The notes under the pieces were generated by a model that saw only the letters and a program-made list of their open reading frames with translations, ran no database searches and had not been told where the DNA came from. This document shows, piece by piece, positions 1-10,589 of a stretch of DNA of 10,666 bases (the stretch's first letter is position 1; each line of letters opens with the position of its first letter). Source of the DNA: Prevotellamassilia sp. (lineage in GTDB: Bacteria; Bacteroidota; Bacteroidia; Bacteroidales; Bacteroidaceae); NCBI GenBank assembly GCA_009775705.1, contig VSQE01000132.1, positions 1 through 10,666 on the forward strand, read 5' to 3'. The position numbers were made by a program, and so were the translations under genes.

Positions 1-10
1 AAATAAAACA

Positions 11-448
11 ATGGCTAAAGAAGTTGCTGGATTAATCAAATTACAGATTAAAGGTGGCGCTGCAAATCCATCCCCTCCCGTAGGTCCTGCCTTGGGTTCC
101 AAGGGTATCAATATCATGGATTTCTGCAAGCAGTTCAATGCCAGAACTCAGGAGAAGGCAGGGAAAGTTCTGCCTGTTGTCATTACTTATTATAATGACA
201 AGTCTTTCTCGTTTGTAGTGAAGACACCTCCTGTAGCAATTCAATTGCTGGAGGCAGCCAAAAAGAAGAGCGGTTCCGCACAGCCCAACCGTGCGAAAAT
301 AGCTGAGATTACCTGGGAACAGGTGAAGGCTATCGCAGAGGACAAAATGCCAGACTTGAACTGTTTCACGGTAGAGTCGGCTATGAAGCTGGTGGCAGGA
401 ACTGCCCGCAGTATGGGTATCACAATTAAGGGAGACTTCCCGGGTTAA
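11..448 (+). CDS. rplK: 50S ribosomal protein L11
   Basis: L11 binds 23S rRNA at the GTPase-associated centre at the base of the L10-L12 stalk, where it takes part in elongation-factor action and in the stringent response. The 145-residue product is the usual length for the family. The N-terminal domain carries the conserved proline loop (residues 20-29, with P20, P22, P23 and P26), where thiostrepton-type antibiotics act; these prolines are all present. The C-terminal rRNA-binding domain (about 75-145) ends in the conserved GTARSMGI motif. The start is fixed by the canonical MAKEV opening. Its leader is A-rich with no Shine-Dalgarno sequence, as is usual in Bacteroidota. Only 10 bases lie upstream in this window, so the operon promoter is not visible; in relatives nusG, secE and tuf lie upstream. 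rplA follows after 24 nt, so the two are co-transcribed. Confidence 0.98.
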   Translation: MAKEVAGLIKLQIKGGAANPSPPVGPALGSKGINIMDFCKQFNARTQEKAGKVLPVVITYYNDKSFSFVVKTPPVAIQLLEAAKKKSGSAQPNRAKIAEITWEQVKAIAEDKMPDLNCFTVESAMKLVAGTARSMGITIKGDFPG

Positions 449-472
449 TAAATTAACTTCAATTTTTGAACA

Positions 473-1171
473 ATGAGTAAACTGACAAAAAATCAGAAGT
501 CGGTAGCTGACAAGATTGAAGCAGGGAAGGCTTACACCTTGAAAGAGGCGTCTGTTCTGGTTAAGGATATAACCACGACCAAATTCGATGCCTCATTGGA
601 TATCGACGTACGTCTGGGAGTAGATCCCCGCAAGGCAAACCAAATGGTCCGTGGTGTGGTATCCCTGCCTCACGGAACCGGTAAGACCGTGCGTGTGCTC
701 TGTCTCTGTACGCCCGATGCCGAAGCCGCTGCCAAAGAAGCTGGTGCTGACTATGTAGGTCTCGATGAATATATCGAGAAGATCAAAGGTGGTTGGACTG
801 ACATTGATGTGATCATCACTATGCCCGCCATCATGGGTAAAATCGGTGCTCTCGGTCGTGTTCTCGGTCCGCGCGGACTGATGCCGAACCCCAAGAGCGG
901 TACTGTTACCATGGACGTTGCCAAAGCGGTGCGTGAGGTGAAGCAGGGTAAGATCGACTTCAAGGTAGACAAGACCGGTATTGTACACACTTCTATCGGA
1001 AAGGTATCTTTTACCCCCGAGCAGATTCAGGGCAATGCCAAAGAGTTTATCGCTACGATCAACAAGCTGAAGCCGGCTACCGCAAAGGGTACTTATATCA
1101 AGAGTATTTATCTTTCTTCTACTATGAGCCGGGGTATCAAGATTGATCCCAAATCAGTTGAAGAAGTTTAA
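473..1171 (+). CDS. rplA: 50S ribosomal protein L1
   Basis: L1 binds helices 76-78 of 23S rRNA, forms the mobile L1 stalk and helps release deacylated tRNA from the E site. In many bacteria it also represses its own operon by binding a rRNA-like site in the mRNA. The 232-residue product is close to the E. coli length of about 234. The family signature GRVLGPRGLMPNPKSGTV is at residues 128-145, and the preceding KANQMVRGVVSLPHGTGK stretch is the conserved rRNA-binding part of domain I. The start at 473 follows rplK by 24 nt and has an A/T-rich leader without a Shine-Dalgarno sequence. The stop is only 14 nt before rplJ. If L1 autoregulation operates here, the target would be expected upstream of rplK, outside the window. 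I see no obvious target in the rplK-rplA spacer. Confidence 0.98.
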   Translation: MSKLTKNQKSVADKIEAGKAYTLKEASVLVKDITTTKFDASLDIDVRLGVDPRKANQMVRGVVSLPHGTGKTVRVLCLCTPDAEAAAKEAGADYVGLDEYIEKIKGGWTDIDVIITMPAIMGKIGALGRVLGPRGLMPNPKSGTVTMDVAKAVREVKQGKIDFKVDKTGIVHTSIGKVSFTPEQIQGNAKEFIATINKLKPATAKGTYIKSIYLSSTMSRGIKIDPKSVEEV

Positions 1172-1185
1172 TATGAAAGTGTATC

Positions 1186-1704
1186 ATGAGAAAGGAAGAT
1201 AAAGCTATTGTCATCGAGCATATCGGTGAGAAATTAAAGGAATACGCACATTTCTATCTGGTAGACGTGACCGGTATGAACGCCGAGTCGACGAGCAACC
1301 TGAGAAGAAAGTGTTTCGGTGCCGACATCAAGATGCTGGTTGTTAAGAACACCCTCTTGCACAAGGCATTTGAGGCAGCCGAGATTGACTACTCCCCGCT
1401 TTATGGCAGTCTGAAAGGCAGCACGGCAGTGTTCTTCTGCAACACCGCGAACGCTCCCGCCAAACTCATTAAAGAGGTGAGCAAGGACAGCATCCCCGGC
1501 CTGAAGGCCGCATACGCTGAGGAAGGTTTCTATGTAGGAGCCGACCAGCTGGATGCCTTGTGCGCTATCAAGAGCAAGGCCGAGGTTATTGCGGATGTTG
1601 TGGCTTTGCTGCAATCTCCCGCCAAGAATGTTGTATCCGCCCTGCAATCCGCAGGACAGACCATTCACGGTGTGCTTAAAACTTTGGGCGAACGTCCCGA
1701 ATAA
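1186..1704 (+). CDS. rplJ: 50S ribosomal protein L10
   Basis: L10 anchors the ribosomal stalk. Its N-terminal domain binds 23S rRNA beside L11, and its C-terminal helix recruits dimers of L7/L12. The 172-residue product is of normal family length and reads as L10 throughout: an N-terminal alpha/beta domain to about residue 100 containing the VVKNTLLHKA segment, then a C-terminal helical part (about 130-172) containing SPAKNVVSALQSAGQTIHGVLKTL. The MRKEDK start is the one used by Bacteroides homologues as I recall them. The upstream ATG at 1173 is in another frame and stops after nine codons. The rplA-rplJ gap is only 14 nt, so the long structured L10-binding leader known from Enterobacteria cannot lie there. 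rplL follows after 60 nt, and its product is the direct partner of L10. Confidence 0.97.
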   Translation: MRKEDKAIVIEHIGEKLKEYAHFYLVDVTGMNAESTSNLRRKCFGADIKMLVVKNTLLHKAFEAAEIDYSPLYGSLKGSTAVFFCNTANAPAKLIKEVSKDSIPGLKAAYAEEGFYVGADQLDALCAIKSKAEVIADVVALLQSPAKNVVSALQSAGQTIHGVLKTLGERPE

Positions 1705-1764
1705 TCGGTTGATATACCGGTAAACAAATCAACGAATAAAAACAAAACAAATAAATTTAAGAAA
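1705..1764 (+). promoter_or_regulatory. A-rich rplL leader with two overlapping weak inverted repeats
   Basis: The 60-nt spacer ends in an almost pure A/T stretch (about 1734-1764, mostly A with scattered C, T and G) directly before the rplL ATG. There is no Shine-Dalgarno sequence. Such unstructured A-rich leaders are the usual route to strong translation in Bacteroidota. Upstream, CGGT (1706-1709) can pair with ACCG (1716-1719), or GTTGAT (1708-1713) can pair with ATCAAC (1728-1733). These pairings share bases and are mutually exclusive. The hairpins are short and may mean nothing. The A-rich leader is the better supported part and fits the need for several L12 copies per L10. Confidence 0.45.
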
Positions 1765-2142
1765 ATGGCAGATATTAAAGCTATTGCTGAAGAATTGGTA
1801 AATTTGACAGTAAAAGAAGTTAATGAGTTGGCAACGATCCTGAAGGACGAGTATGGCATTGAACCCGCTGCTGCAGCTGTTGCTGTTGCTGCCGGTCCCG
1901 CAGCTGGTGCTGCTGCTGCCGCTGAGGAAAAAACGTCGTTCGACGTAGTCCTGAAGAGCGCAGGTGCTGCTAAGTTGCAGGTTGTGAAAGCTGTTAAGGA
2001 GGCTTGCGGTCTCGGTCTGAAAGAGGCTAAGGATCTCGTTGACGGTGCTCCCAGCAAGCTGAAAGAAGGCGTAGCCAAAGAAGAGGCTGAAGCTTTGAAG
2101 AAAGCTCTCGAAGAGGCTGGTGCCGAAGTAGAGATCGCCTGA
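1765..2142 (+). CDS. rplL: 50S ribosomal protein L7/L12
   Basis: L7/L12 is the multicopy flexible stalk protein that recruits and stimulates the translational GTPases (EF-Tu, EF-G, IF2, RF3). The 125-residue product has the standard three-part layout. An N-terminal dimerisation and L10-binding helical domain spans residues 1-32, an Ala/Gly/Pro-rich hinge spans about 33-54, and a globular C-terminal factor-binding domain spans about 55-125. The C-terminal domain contains the conserved GLGLKEAKDLVDGAP (82-96). The protein ends EVEIA. Translation stops at TGA, followed at once by an in-frame TAA, a tandem stop. The gene lies 60 nt after rplJ, its stalk partner, and 98 nt before rpoB, with a terminator-like hairpin between. 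Strongly biased codons and the A-rich leader agree with very high expression. Confidence 0.98.
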   Translation: MADIKAIAEELVNLTVKEVNELATILKDEYGIEPAAAAVAVAAGPAAGAAAAAEEKTSFDVVLKSAGAAKLQVVKAVKEACGLGLKEAKDLVDGAPSKLKEGVAKEEAEALKKALEEAGAEVEIA

Positions 2143-2166
2143 TAAGGAAATACCCGTATGGGGTCT

Positions 2167-2204
2167 GGTTAAGAATCCTCTGGTAGAGGGTTCTTAACCT
2201 TTTT
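2167..2204 (+). terminator. Terminator-like hairpin between rplL and rpoB (probable attenuator)
   Basis: The left arm GGTTAAGAATCCTC (2167-2180) pairs with the right arm GAGGGTTCTTAACC (2186-2199) across a TGGTA loop. This gives a 14-bp stem whose only imperfection is one U-G wobble. Five T residues follow (2200-2204), then GTGTC. This is the form of an intrinsic terminator. A second, small CCC/GGG hairpin (about 2152-2164) lies just before it. rpoB starts 36 nt after the T-run and I see no sigma-ABfr promoter (TAnnTTTG) in the gap, so the hairpin is more likely a partial terminator or processing site than a full stop. E. coli has an attenuator and an RNase III site in the same spacer. The structure is seen directly; read-through efficiency is unknown. 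Confidence 0.8.
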
Positions 2205-2240
2205 GTGTCTATAACATAAGTCCATCAATAAATTCAACGA

Positions 2241-5200
2241 ATGTCTTCCAGAGTTATAAACCATCGTGTCAACTTTGCGTCAGTCAAGAATCCGATGCCG
2301 TATCCGGATTTTCTGGACGTTCAGTTAAAGTCTTTCAAAGATTTCCTACAGCTCGACACTCCGTCCGAATTGCGTAAGAATGACGGTCTGTACAAAGTTT
2401 TTGCCGAGAATTTTCCCATTGCAGACACTCGCAACAACTTTGTACTCGAATTTCTCGATTACTATATCGACCCGCCCCGTTACAGCATTCAGGAGTGTTT
2501 GGAGAGGGGGCTTTCCTACAGTGTGCCTTTGAAGGCGAAACTCAAACTCTACTGTACCGACCCCGACCATGAGGATTTCGACACTGTCGTGCAGGATGTC
2601 TTTTTGGGTCCTATCCCTTATATGACCGATAACGGAACCTTTATCATCAACGGTGCCGAGCGTGTGGTTGTCTCGCAGTTGCACCGCTCGCCGGGTGTTT
2701 TCTTCGGCTCCAGCATACATGCCAACGGCACGCAGCTGTATTCCGCCCGCATCATTCCGTTCAAAGGATCCTGGATAGAGTTTGCCACGGACATCAACAA
2801 TGTGATGTATGCCTACATTGACCGTAAGAAGAAATTGCCCGTCACGACACTTCTGCGCGCGATCGGTTTCGAGAACGACAAGGACATTCTTCAGATTTTC
2901 AATCTGGCTGAAGAGGTCAAGGTGACGAAGACCAACCTGAAGAAGGCTTTGGGCCGCAAGCTCGCGGCGCGCGTTCTGAAGAGCTGGGTGGAGGACTTTG
3001 TTGACGAGGATACCGGCGAGGTTGTTTCCATTGAGCGTAACGAGGTGATTCTGGACCGTGAGACGGTGTTGGAGGCAGAGCATGTCGAACAGATCATCGA
3101 GAGCGGTGCGCAGTCTATCCTCATTCACCACGAGGAGGCTTCTGCTTCGGACTATTCGATTATCTTCAATACGTTGCAGAAGGACCCCAGCAACTCGGAA
3201 AAGGAAGCTGTGCTTTATATTTACCGTCAGTTGCGTAATGCTGATCCTGCCGATGATGCGAGCGCCCGTGAGGTGATCAACAACCTGTTCTTCTCGGAAA
3301 AGCGTTATGACCTGGGTGAAGTGGGCCGTTACCGCATCAACAAGAAGTTGAATCTTTCGACGGACATGGATGTGCGTGTGCTAACCCGCGAGGACATCAT
3401 CGAAATTATCAAGTATCTCGTGGAGCTGATCAACTCCAAGGCCACGGTGGATGATATCGACCATTTGAGCAACCGCCGTGTGCGCACCGTGGGTGAGCAG
3501 TTGTCCAACCAGTTTGCCGTGGGACTTGCGCGTATGAGCCGTACGATCCGTGAACGCATGAACGTGCGCGACAACGAGGTGTTCACCCCTACGGATCTGA
3601 TCAATGCGAAGACCATTTCTTCCGTCATCAATTCTTTCTTCGGGACGAATGCCTTGTCCCAGTTCATGGACCAGACGAATCCTTTGGCCGAAGTGACCCA
3701 CAAGCGTCGTCTCTCGGCATTGGGCCCCGGAGGTCTTTCGCGTGAGCGTGCCGGTTTCGAGGTGCGCGACGTACACTATACGCATTATGGACGTCTTTGT
3801 CCCATCGAGTCTCCGGAAGGTCCGAACATCGGTCTGATTTCTTCGCTCTGCGTCTATGCCAAGATCAACGAGCTTGGCTTTATCGAGACTCCCTACCGCA
3901 AGATCCAGGATTCCGTGGCCGATCTGGACAACGGCAATGTGGTTTATCTGAGTGCGGAAGAGGAGGAAGGCAAGATCATCGGGCAGGGCAACGCCCCGTT
4001 GCGTGAGGACGGATCGTTTATCCGCGACAAGGTGAAATGCCGTCAGGATGCCGACTATCCGGTGGTTCCGCCTTCACAGGTAGACCTGATGGACGTTGCT
4101 CCGCAGCAGATCGCTTCTATCGCCGCCTCTCTGATTCCCTTCCTGGAGCACGATGACGCCCACCGTGCGTTGATGGGATCCAACATGATGCGCCAGGCTG
4201 TTCCCCTCATCCGTTCCGAAGCTCCTATTGTGGGTACCGGCATCGAGAAGCAGGTGTGTGAGGATTCCCGCACGATGATAACGGCAGAGGGAGACGGCGT
4301 GATAGAATATGTGGATGCCACCACCATCCGTATTGCTTATGACCGCACCAAGGACGAGGAGTTTGTCAGCTTTGAGCCGGCCACGAAGGAATACCGCATA
4401 CCCAAGTTCCGCCGTACGAATCAGAATATGACCATTGACCTGCGCCCGATCTGCGAGAAGGGACAGCGTGTCAAGGCCGGCGACATCCTGACGGAAGGAT
4501 ATGCCACGGAAAACGGCGAGCTGGCGCTCGGCCGTAACCTGCTGGTGGCATATATGCCCTGGAAGGGATATAACTATGAGGATGCCATTGTGCTGAACGA
4601 GCGTATGGTGCGCGAGGATATTCTGACTTCCGTGCATGTTGATGAGTTCTCGCTCGAAGTGCGCGAGACGAAGCGCGGAATGGAGGAACTCACCAATGAC
4701 ATTCCCAATGTCAGCGAGGATGCGACGAAAGATCTGGATGAGAACGGTATCATCCGTATCGGCGCCCGTGTAAATCCCGGTGACATCCTGATCGGAAAGA
4801 TCACTCCGAAGGGAGAGAGCGATCCTACGCCGGAAGAAAAACTCCTCCGTGCCATTTTCGGTGATAAGGCCGGCGATGTGAAGGACGCGTCCCTGAAGGC
4901 CAATCCTTCGCTCTCGGGTGTGATCATCGACAAGAAGTTGTTCTCCAAGGCGATGAAGACACGTGCTTCGAAAGCTGCGGACAAACAGATTCTTCAGAAA
5001 CTGGATGACGAGTTCGTCAAGGAAGTGGCCGGTCTGAAGGCCGATATGATAGACCGTCTGATGAAACTTGTGAAGGACAAGCCTGCCCAGGGAATCAAGG
5101 ACAATATCGGAACCGAGGTTGTGGCCAAAGGTGCGAAGTTCAGCAAATCGCTTCTCGCTTCTCTCGATTTTACATCGGTGCAGCTCAGCGGATGGACCGA

Positions 5201-6053
5201 AGACGGACATACCAATGAACTGGTGCGTATGCTGGTCATCAACTATCTGAAGAAATATAATGTGATGGATGCCGTGCTCAAGCGCAAGAAGTTCGCCATT
5301 ACGATCGGTGACGAGCTGCCTTCGGGCATTGTCCAGATGGCTAAGGTCTACGTGGCCAAAAAGCGTAAGATCGGAGTGGGCGACAAGATGGCAGGTCGTC
5401 ACGGCAACAAGGGTATCGTGTCCAAGATCGTGCGTCAGGAAGATATGCCGTTCCTGGCAGACGGTACGCCGGTCGATATCGTTCTCAATCCGTTGGGTGT
5501 GCCCTCACGTATGAATATCGGTCAGGTTTTCGAGGCCGTGTTGGGTGCTGCCGGCAAGAAACTAGGCGTGAAATTCGCTACCCCGATCTTCGACGGAGCC
5601 AAAATGGATGACCTTTGCGAATGGACGGACAAGGCCGGTCTGCCCCGTTATTGCTCCACGCAGCTTTATGACGGCGGAACCGGAGAAGCGTTCGACCAGA
5701 AGGCAACGGTAGGTGTCACCTATATGCTTAAGCTGGGCCACATGGTGGAAGACAAGATGCATGCCCGTTCCATCGGTCCGTACTCTCTCATAACGCAGCA
5801 GCCTCTTGGCGGTAAGGCCCAGTTCGGTGGCCAGCGTTTCGGAGAGATGGAAGTCTGGGCCATCGAGGCGTTCGGCGCTTCGCATGTGTTGCAGGAAATC
5901 CTTACGATCAAGTCCGATGATGTCGTGGGCCGTTCCAAAGCGTACGAGGCAATCGTCAAGGGCGATCCGATGCCTACACCCGGCATTCCGGAATCTCTCA
6001 ACGTCCTGCTTCACGAATTGCGCGGCCTGGGCCTCAATGTAATTCTTGACTAA
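2241..6053 (+). CDS. rpoB: DNA-directed RNA polymerase subunit beta
   Basis: Beta forms one pincer and half of the active centre of RNA polymerase, working with beta', two alpha, omega and sigma. The product is 1270 residues, somewhat shorter than the 1342 of E. coli, as expected given lineage-specific insertions. The N-terminal protrusion/lobe region carries the conserved INGAERVVVSQLHRSPGVFF segment. The rifampicin pocket spans about residues 468-494, with Q474, D477, H487 and S492 (E. coli Q513, D516, H526 and S531) all wild type, so no classical resistance change is seen. WKGYNYEDAI (774-783) supplies E780 and D781 (E. coli E813 and D814). GDKMAGRHGNKG (1047-1058) supplies K1049 and K1057 (E. 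coli K1065 and K1073). Between F873 and G1047 lies a divergent segment. The start follows an A/T-rich leader. The stop is 39 nt before rpoC. Confidence 0.99.
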   Translation: MSSRVINHRVNFASVKNPMPYPDFLDVQLKSFKDFLQLDTPSELRKNDGLYKVFAENFPIADTRNNFVLEFLDYYIDPPRYSIQECLERGLSYSVPLKAKLKLYCTDPDHEDFDTVVQDVFLGPIPYMTDNGTFIINGAERVVVSQLHRSPGVFFGSSIHANGTQLYSARIIPFKGSWIEFATDINNVMYAYIDRKKKLPVTTLLRAIGFENDKDILQIFNLAEEVKVTKTNLKKALGRKLAARVLKSWVEDFVDEDTGEVVSIERNEVILDRETVLEAEHVEQIIESGAQSILIHHEEASASDYSIIFNTLQKDPSNSEKEAVLYIYRQLRNADPADDASAREVINNLFFSEKRYDLGEVGRYRINKKLNLSTDMDVRVLTREDIIEIIKYLVELINSKATVDDIDHLSNRRVRTVGEQLSNQFAVGLARMSRTIRERMNVRDNEVFTPTDLINAKTISSVINSFFGTNALSQFMDQTNPLAEVTHKRRLSALGPGGLSRERAGFEVRDVHYTHYGRLCPIESPEGPNIGLISSLCVYAKINELGFIETPYRKIQDSVADLDNGNVVYLSAEEEEGKIIGQGNAPLREDGSFIRDKVKCRQDADYPVVPPSQVDLMDVAPQQIASIAASLIPFLEHDDAHRALMGSNMMRQAVPLIRSEAPIVGTGIEKQVCEDSRTMITAEGDGVIEYVDATTIRIAYDRTKDEEFVSFEPATKEYRIPKFRRTNQNMTIDLRPICEKGQRVKAGDILTEGYATENGELALGRNLLVAYMPWKGYNYEDAIVLNERMVREDILTSVHVDEFSLEVRETKRGMEELTNDIPNVSEDATKDLDENGIIRIGARVNPGDILIGKITPKGESDPTPEEKLLRAIFGDKAGDVKDASLKANPSLSGVIIDKKLFSKAMKTRASKAADKQILQKLDDEFVKEVAGLKADMIDRLMKLVKDKPAQGIKDNIGTEVVAKGAKFSKSLLASLDFTSVQLSGWTEDGHTNELVRMLVINYLKKYNVMDAVLKRKKFAITIGDELPSGIVQMAKVYVAKKRKIGVGDKMAGRHGNKGIVSKIVRQEDMPFLADGTPVDIVLNPLGVPSRMNIGQVFEAVLGAAGKKLGVKFATPIFDGAKMDDLCEWTDKAGLPRYCSTQLYDGGTGEAFDQKATVGVTYMLKLGHMVEDKMHARSIGPYSLITQQPLGGKAQFGGQRFGEMEVWAIEAFGASHVLQEILTIKSDDVVGRSKAYEAIVKGDPMPTPGIPESLNVLLHELRGLGLNVILD

Positions 6054-6092
6054 TCACACGTAAACTCTTTACACACATTATTATTACACGAT

Positions 6093-10343
<4,251 letters not shown>

Positions 10344-10353
10344 CGCCGTAGCT

Positions 10354-10371
10354 GCTGGCTGATATGCCAGT
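10354..10371 (+). other. Small hairpin just after the rpoC stop
   Basis: CTGGC (10355-10359) pairs with GCCAG (10366-10370) around a TGATAT loop, and a flanking G-U pair (10354/10371) may extend it. There is no T-run, so it is not itself an intrinsic terminator. It lies 11 nt past the stop codon and 13 nt before the terminator stem. It might stabilise the mRNA 3' end or may be incidental. Confidence 0.4.
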
Positions 10372-10383
10372 CAAGAAAATACC

Positions 10384-10430
10384 GGAGACGCGTACCTGCC
10401 ATTTTTGTGGCGGTGCCCGTCTCCTTTTTT
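10384..10430 (+). terminator. Intrinsic terminator of the rplK-rpoC operon
   Basis: The left arm runs from 10384 to 10401 (GGAGACGCGTACCTGCCA) and the right arm from 10408 to 10424 (TGGCGGTGCCCGTCTCC). They pair over a TTTTTG loop. The base is a solid 7-bp GGAGACG/CGTCTCC block. Above it are one C-C mismatch, a U-G wobble and a single bulged T. Six T residues (10425-10430) follow directly. Its place 40 nt after rpoC, together with the long G/C-rich stem and T-run, makes it the main operon terminator. Confidence 0.88.
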
Positions 10431-10484
10431 GTCCGTTAAGCGTCGATAGATACGGGCGCCGGGAAAGCGAAAGTGTAAACGTAG

Positions 10485-10494
10485 GTTAATTAAC
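10485..10494. promoter_or_regulatory. 10-bp perfect palindrome abutting the promoter
   Basis: GTTAATTAAC is a perfect inverted repeat ending one base before the -33 TTTG of the promoter at 10496. Its position would suit an activator or repressor half-site pair or an AT-rich upstream element. A 10-bp AT-rich palindrome can also arise by chance, and no second copy is seen in the window. Confidence 0.3.
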
Positions 10495-10495
10495 A

Positions 10496-10527
10496 TTTGC
10501 TTTTCCATCCCTGAGGTATTATATTTG
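10496..10527 (+). promoter_or_regulatory. Sigma-ABfr type (Bacteroidota housekeeping) promoter
   Basis: A -33 TTTG (10496-10499) and a -7 TATATTTG (10520-10527, matching TAnnTTTG) are separated by 20 nt, the spacing expected for the Bacteroidota primary sigma factor. Transcription would begin around 10532-10535 and run rightwards. It lies after the operon terminator, so it starts a new unit rather than serving rpoC. The nearest downstream element is a terminator, and any gene it drives lies beyond the window. Confidence 0.75.
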
Positions 10528-10532
10528 CACTG

Positions 10533-10578
10533 TCAAAGTAGAAGACCCCTGAAAAGCCGCCTAATGGGCGGCTTTTTT
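10533..10578 (+). ncRNA. Possible short leader RNA or small RNA (about 45 nt)
   Basis: The span from the predicted start of transcription to the end of the T-run of the second terminator would be about 45 nt: roughly 20 nt of A/G-rich single strand followed by the terminator hairpin. It could be an attenuated leader of a downstream gene or a tiny stable RNA. I do not recognise a known RNA family. The assignment rests wholly on the promoter and terminator predictions, and the exact 5' end is inferred. Confidence 0.3.
10552..10578 (+). terminator. Compact intrinsic terminator just downstream of the promoter
   Basis: GCCGCC (10556-10561) pairs with GGCGGC (10567-10572) over a TAATG loop. AAAA (10552-10555) can extend the stem by pairing with the first Ts of a six-T run (10573-10578). 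The G/C core with flanking A-run and T-run is the classical form. The A-run on the left means it may also act on leftward transcription arriving from outside the window. Confidence 0.82.
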
Positions 10579-10589
10579 CGTTGCTTAAC

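Noticed and set aside
1173..1202. ATG at 1173 opening a nine-codon frame that overlaps the rplJ start
   Set aside because: It is very short, is not in the rplJ frame and has no leader features. The rplJ start at 1186 gives the canonical L10 N-terminus.
2200..2240. Separate rpoB promoter after the attenuator
   Set aside because: No TAnnTTTG element with an upstream TTTG at proper spacing is present. The TTTTTGTG here is the terminator T-run.
2346..3131. 261-aa - strand ORF inside rpoB
   Set aside because: In-register antisense shadow of a conserved coding region, with no independent support.
3642..3725. Rifampicin-resistance change in rpoB
   Set aside because: The residues matching E. coli Q513, D516, H526 and S531 are all wild type. 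Small differences in the pocket are those I expect for Bacteroidales.
4074..5402. 442-aa - strand ORF inside rpoB
   Set aside because: Same in-register antisense effect of codon bias. No family resemblance and no promoter or start context.
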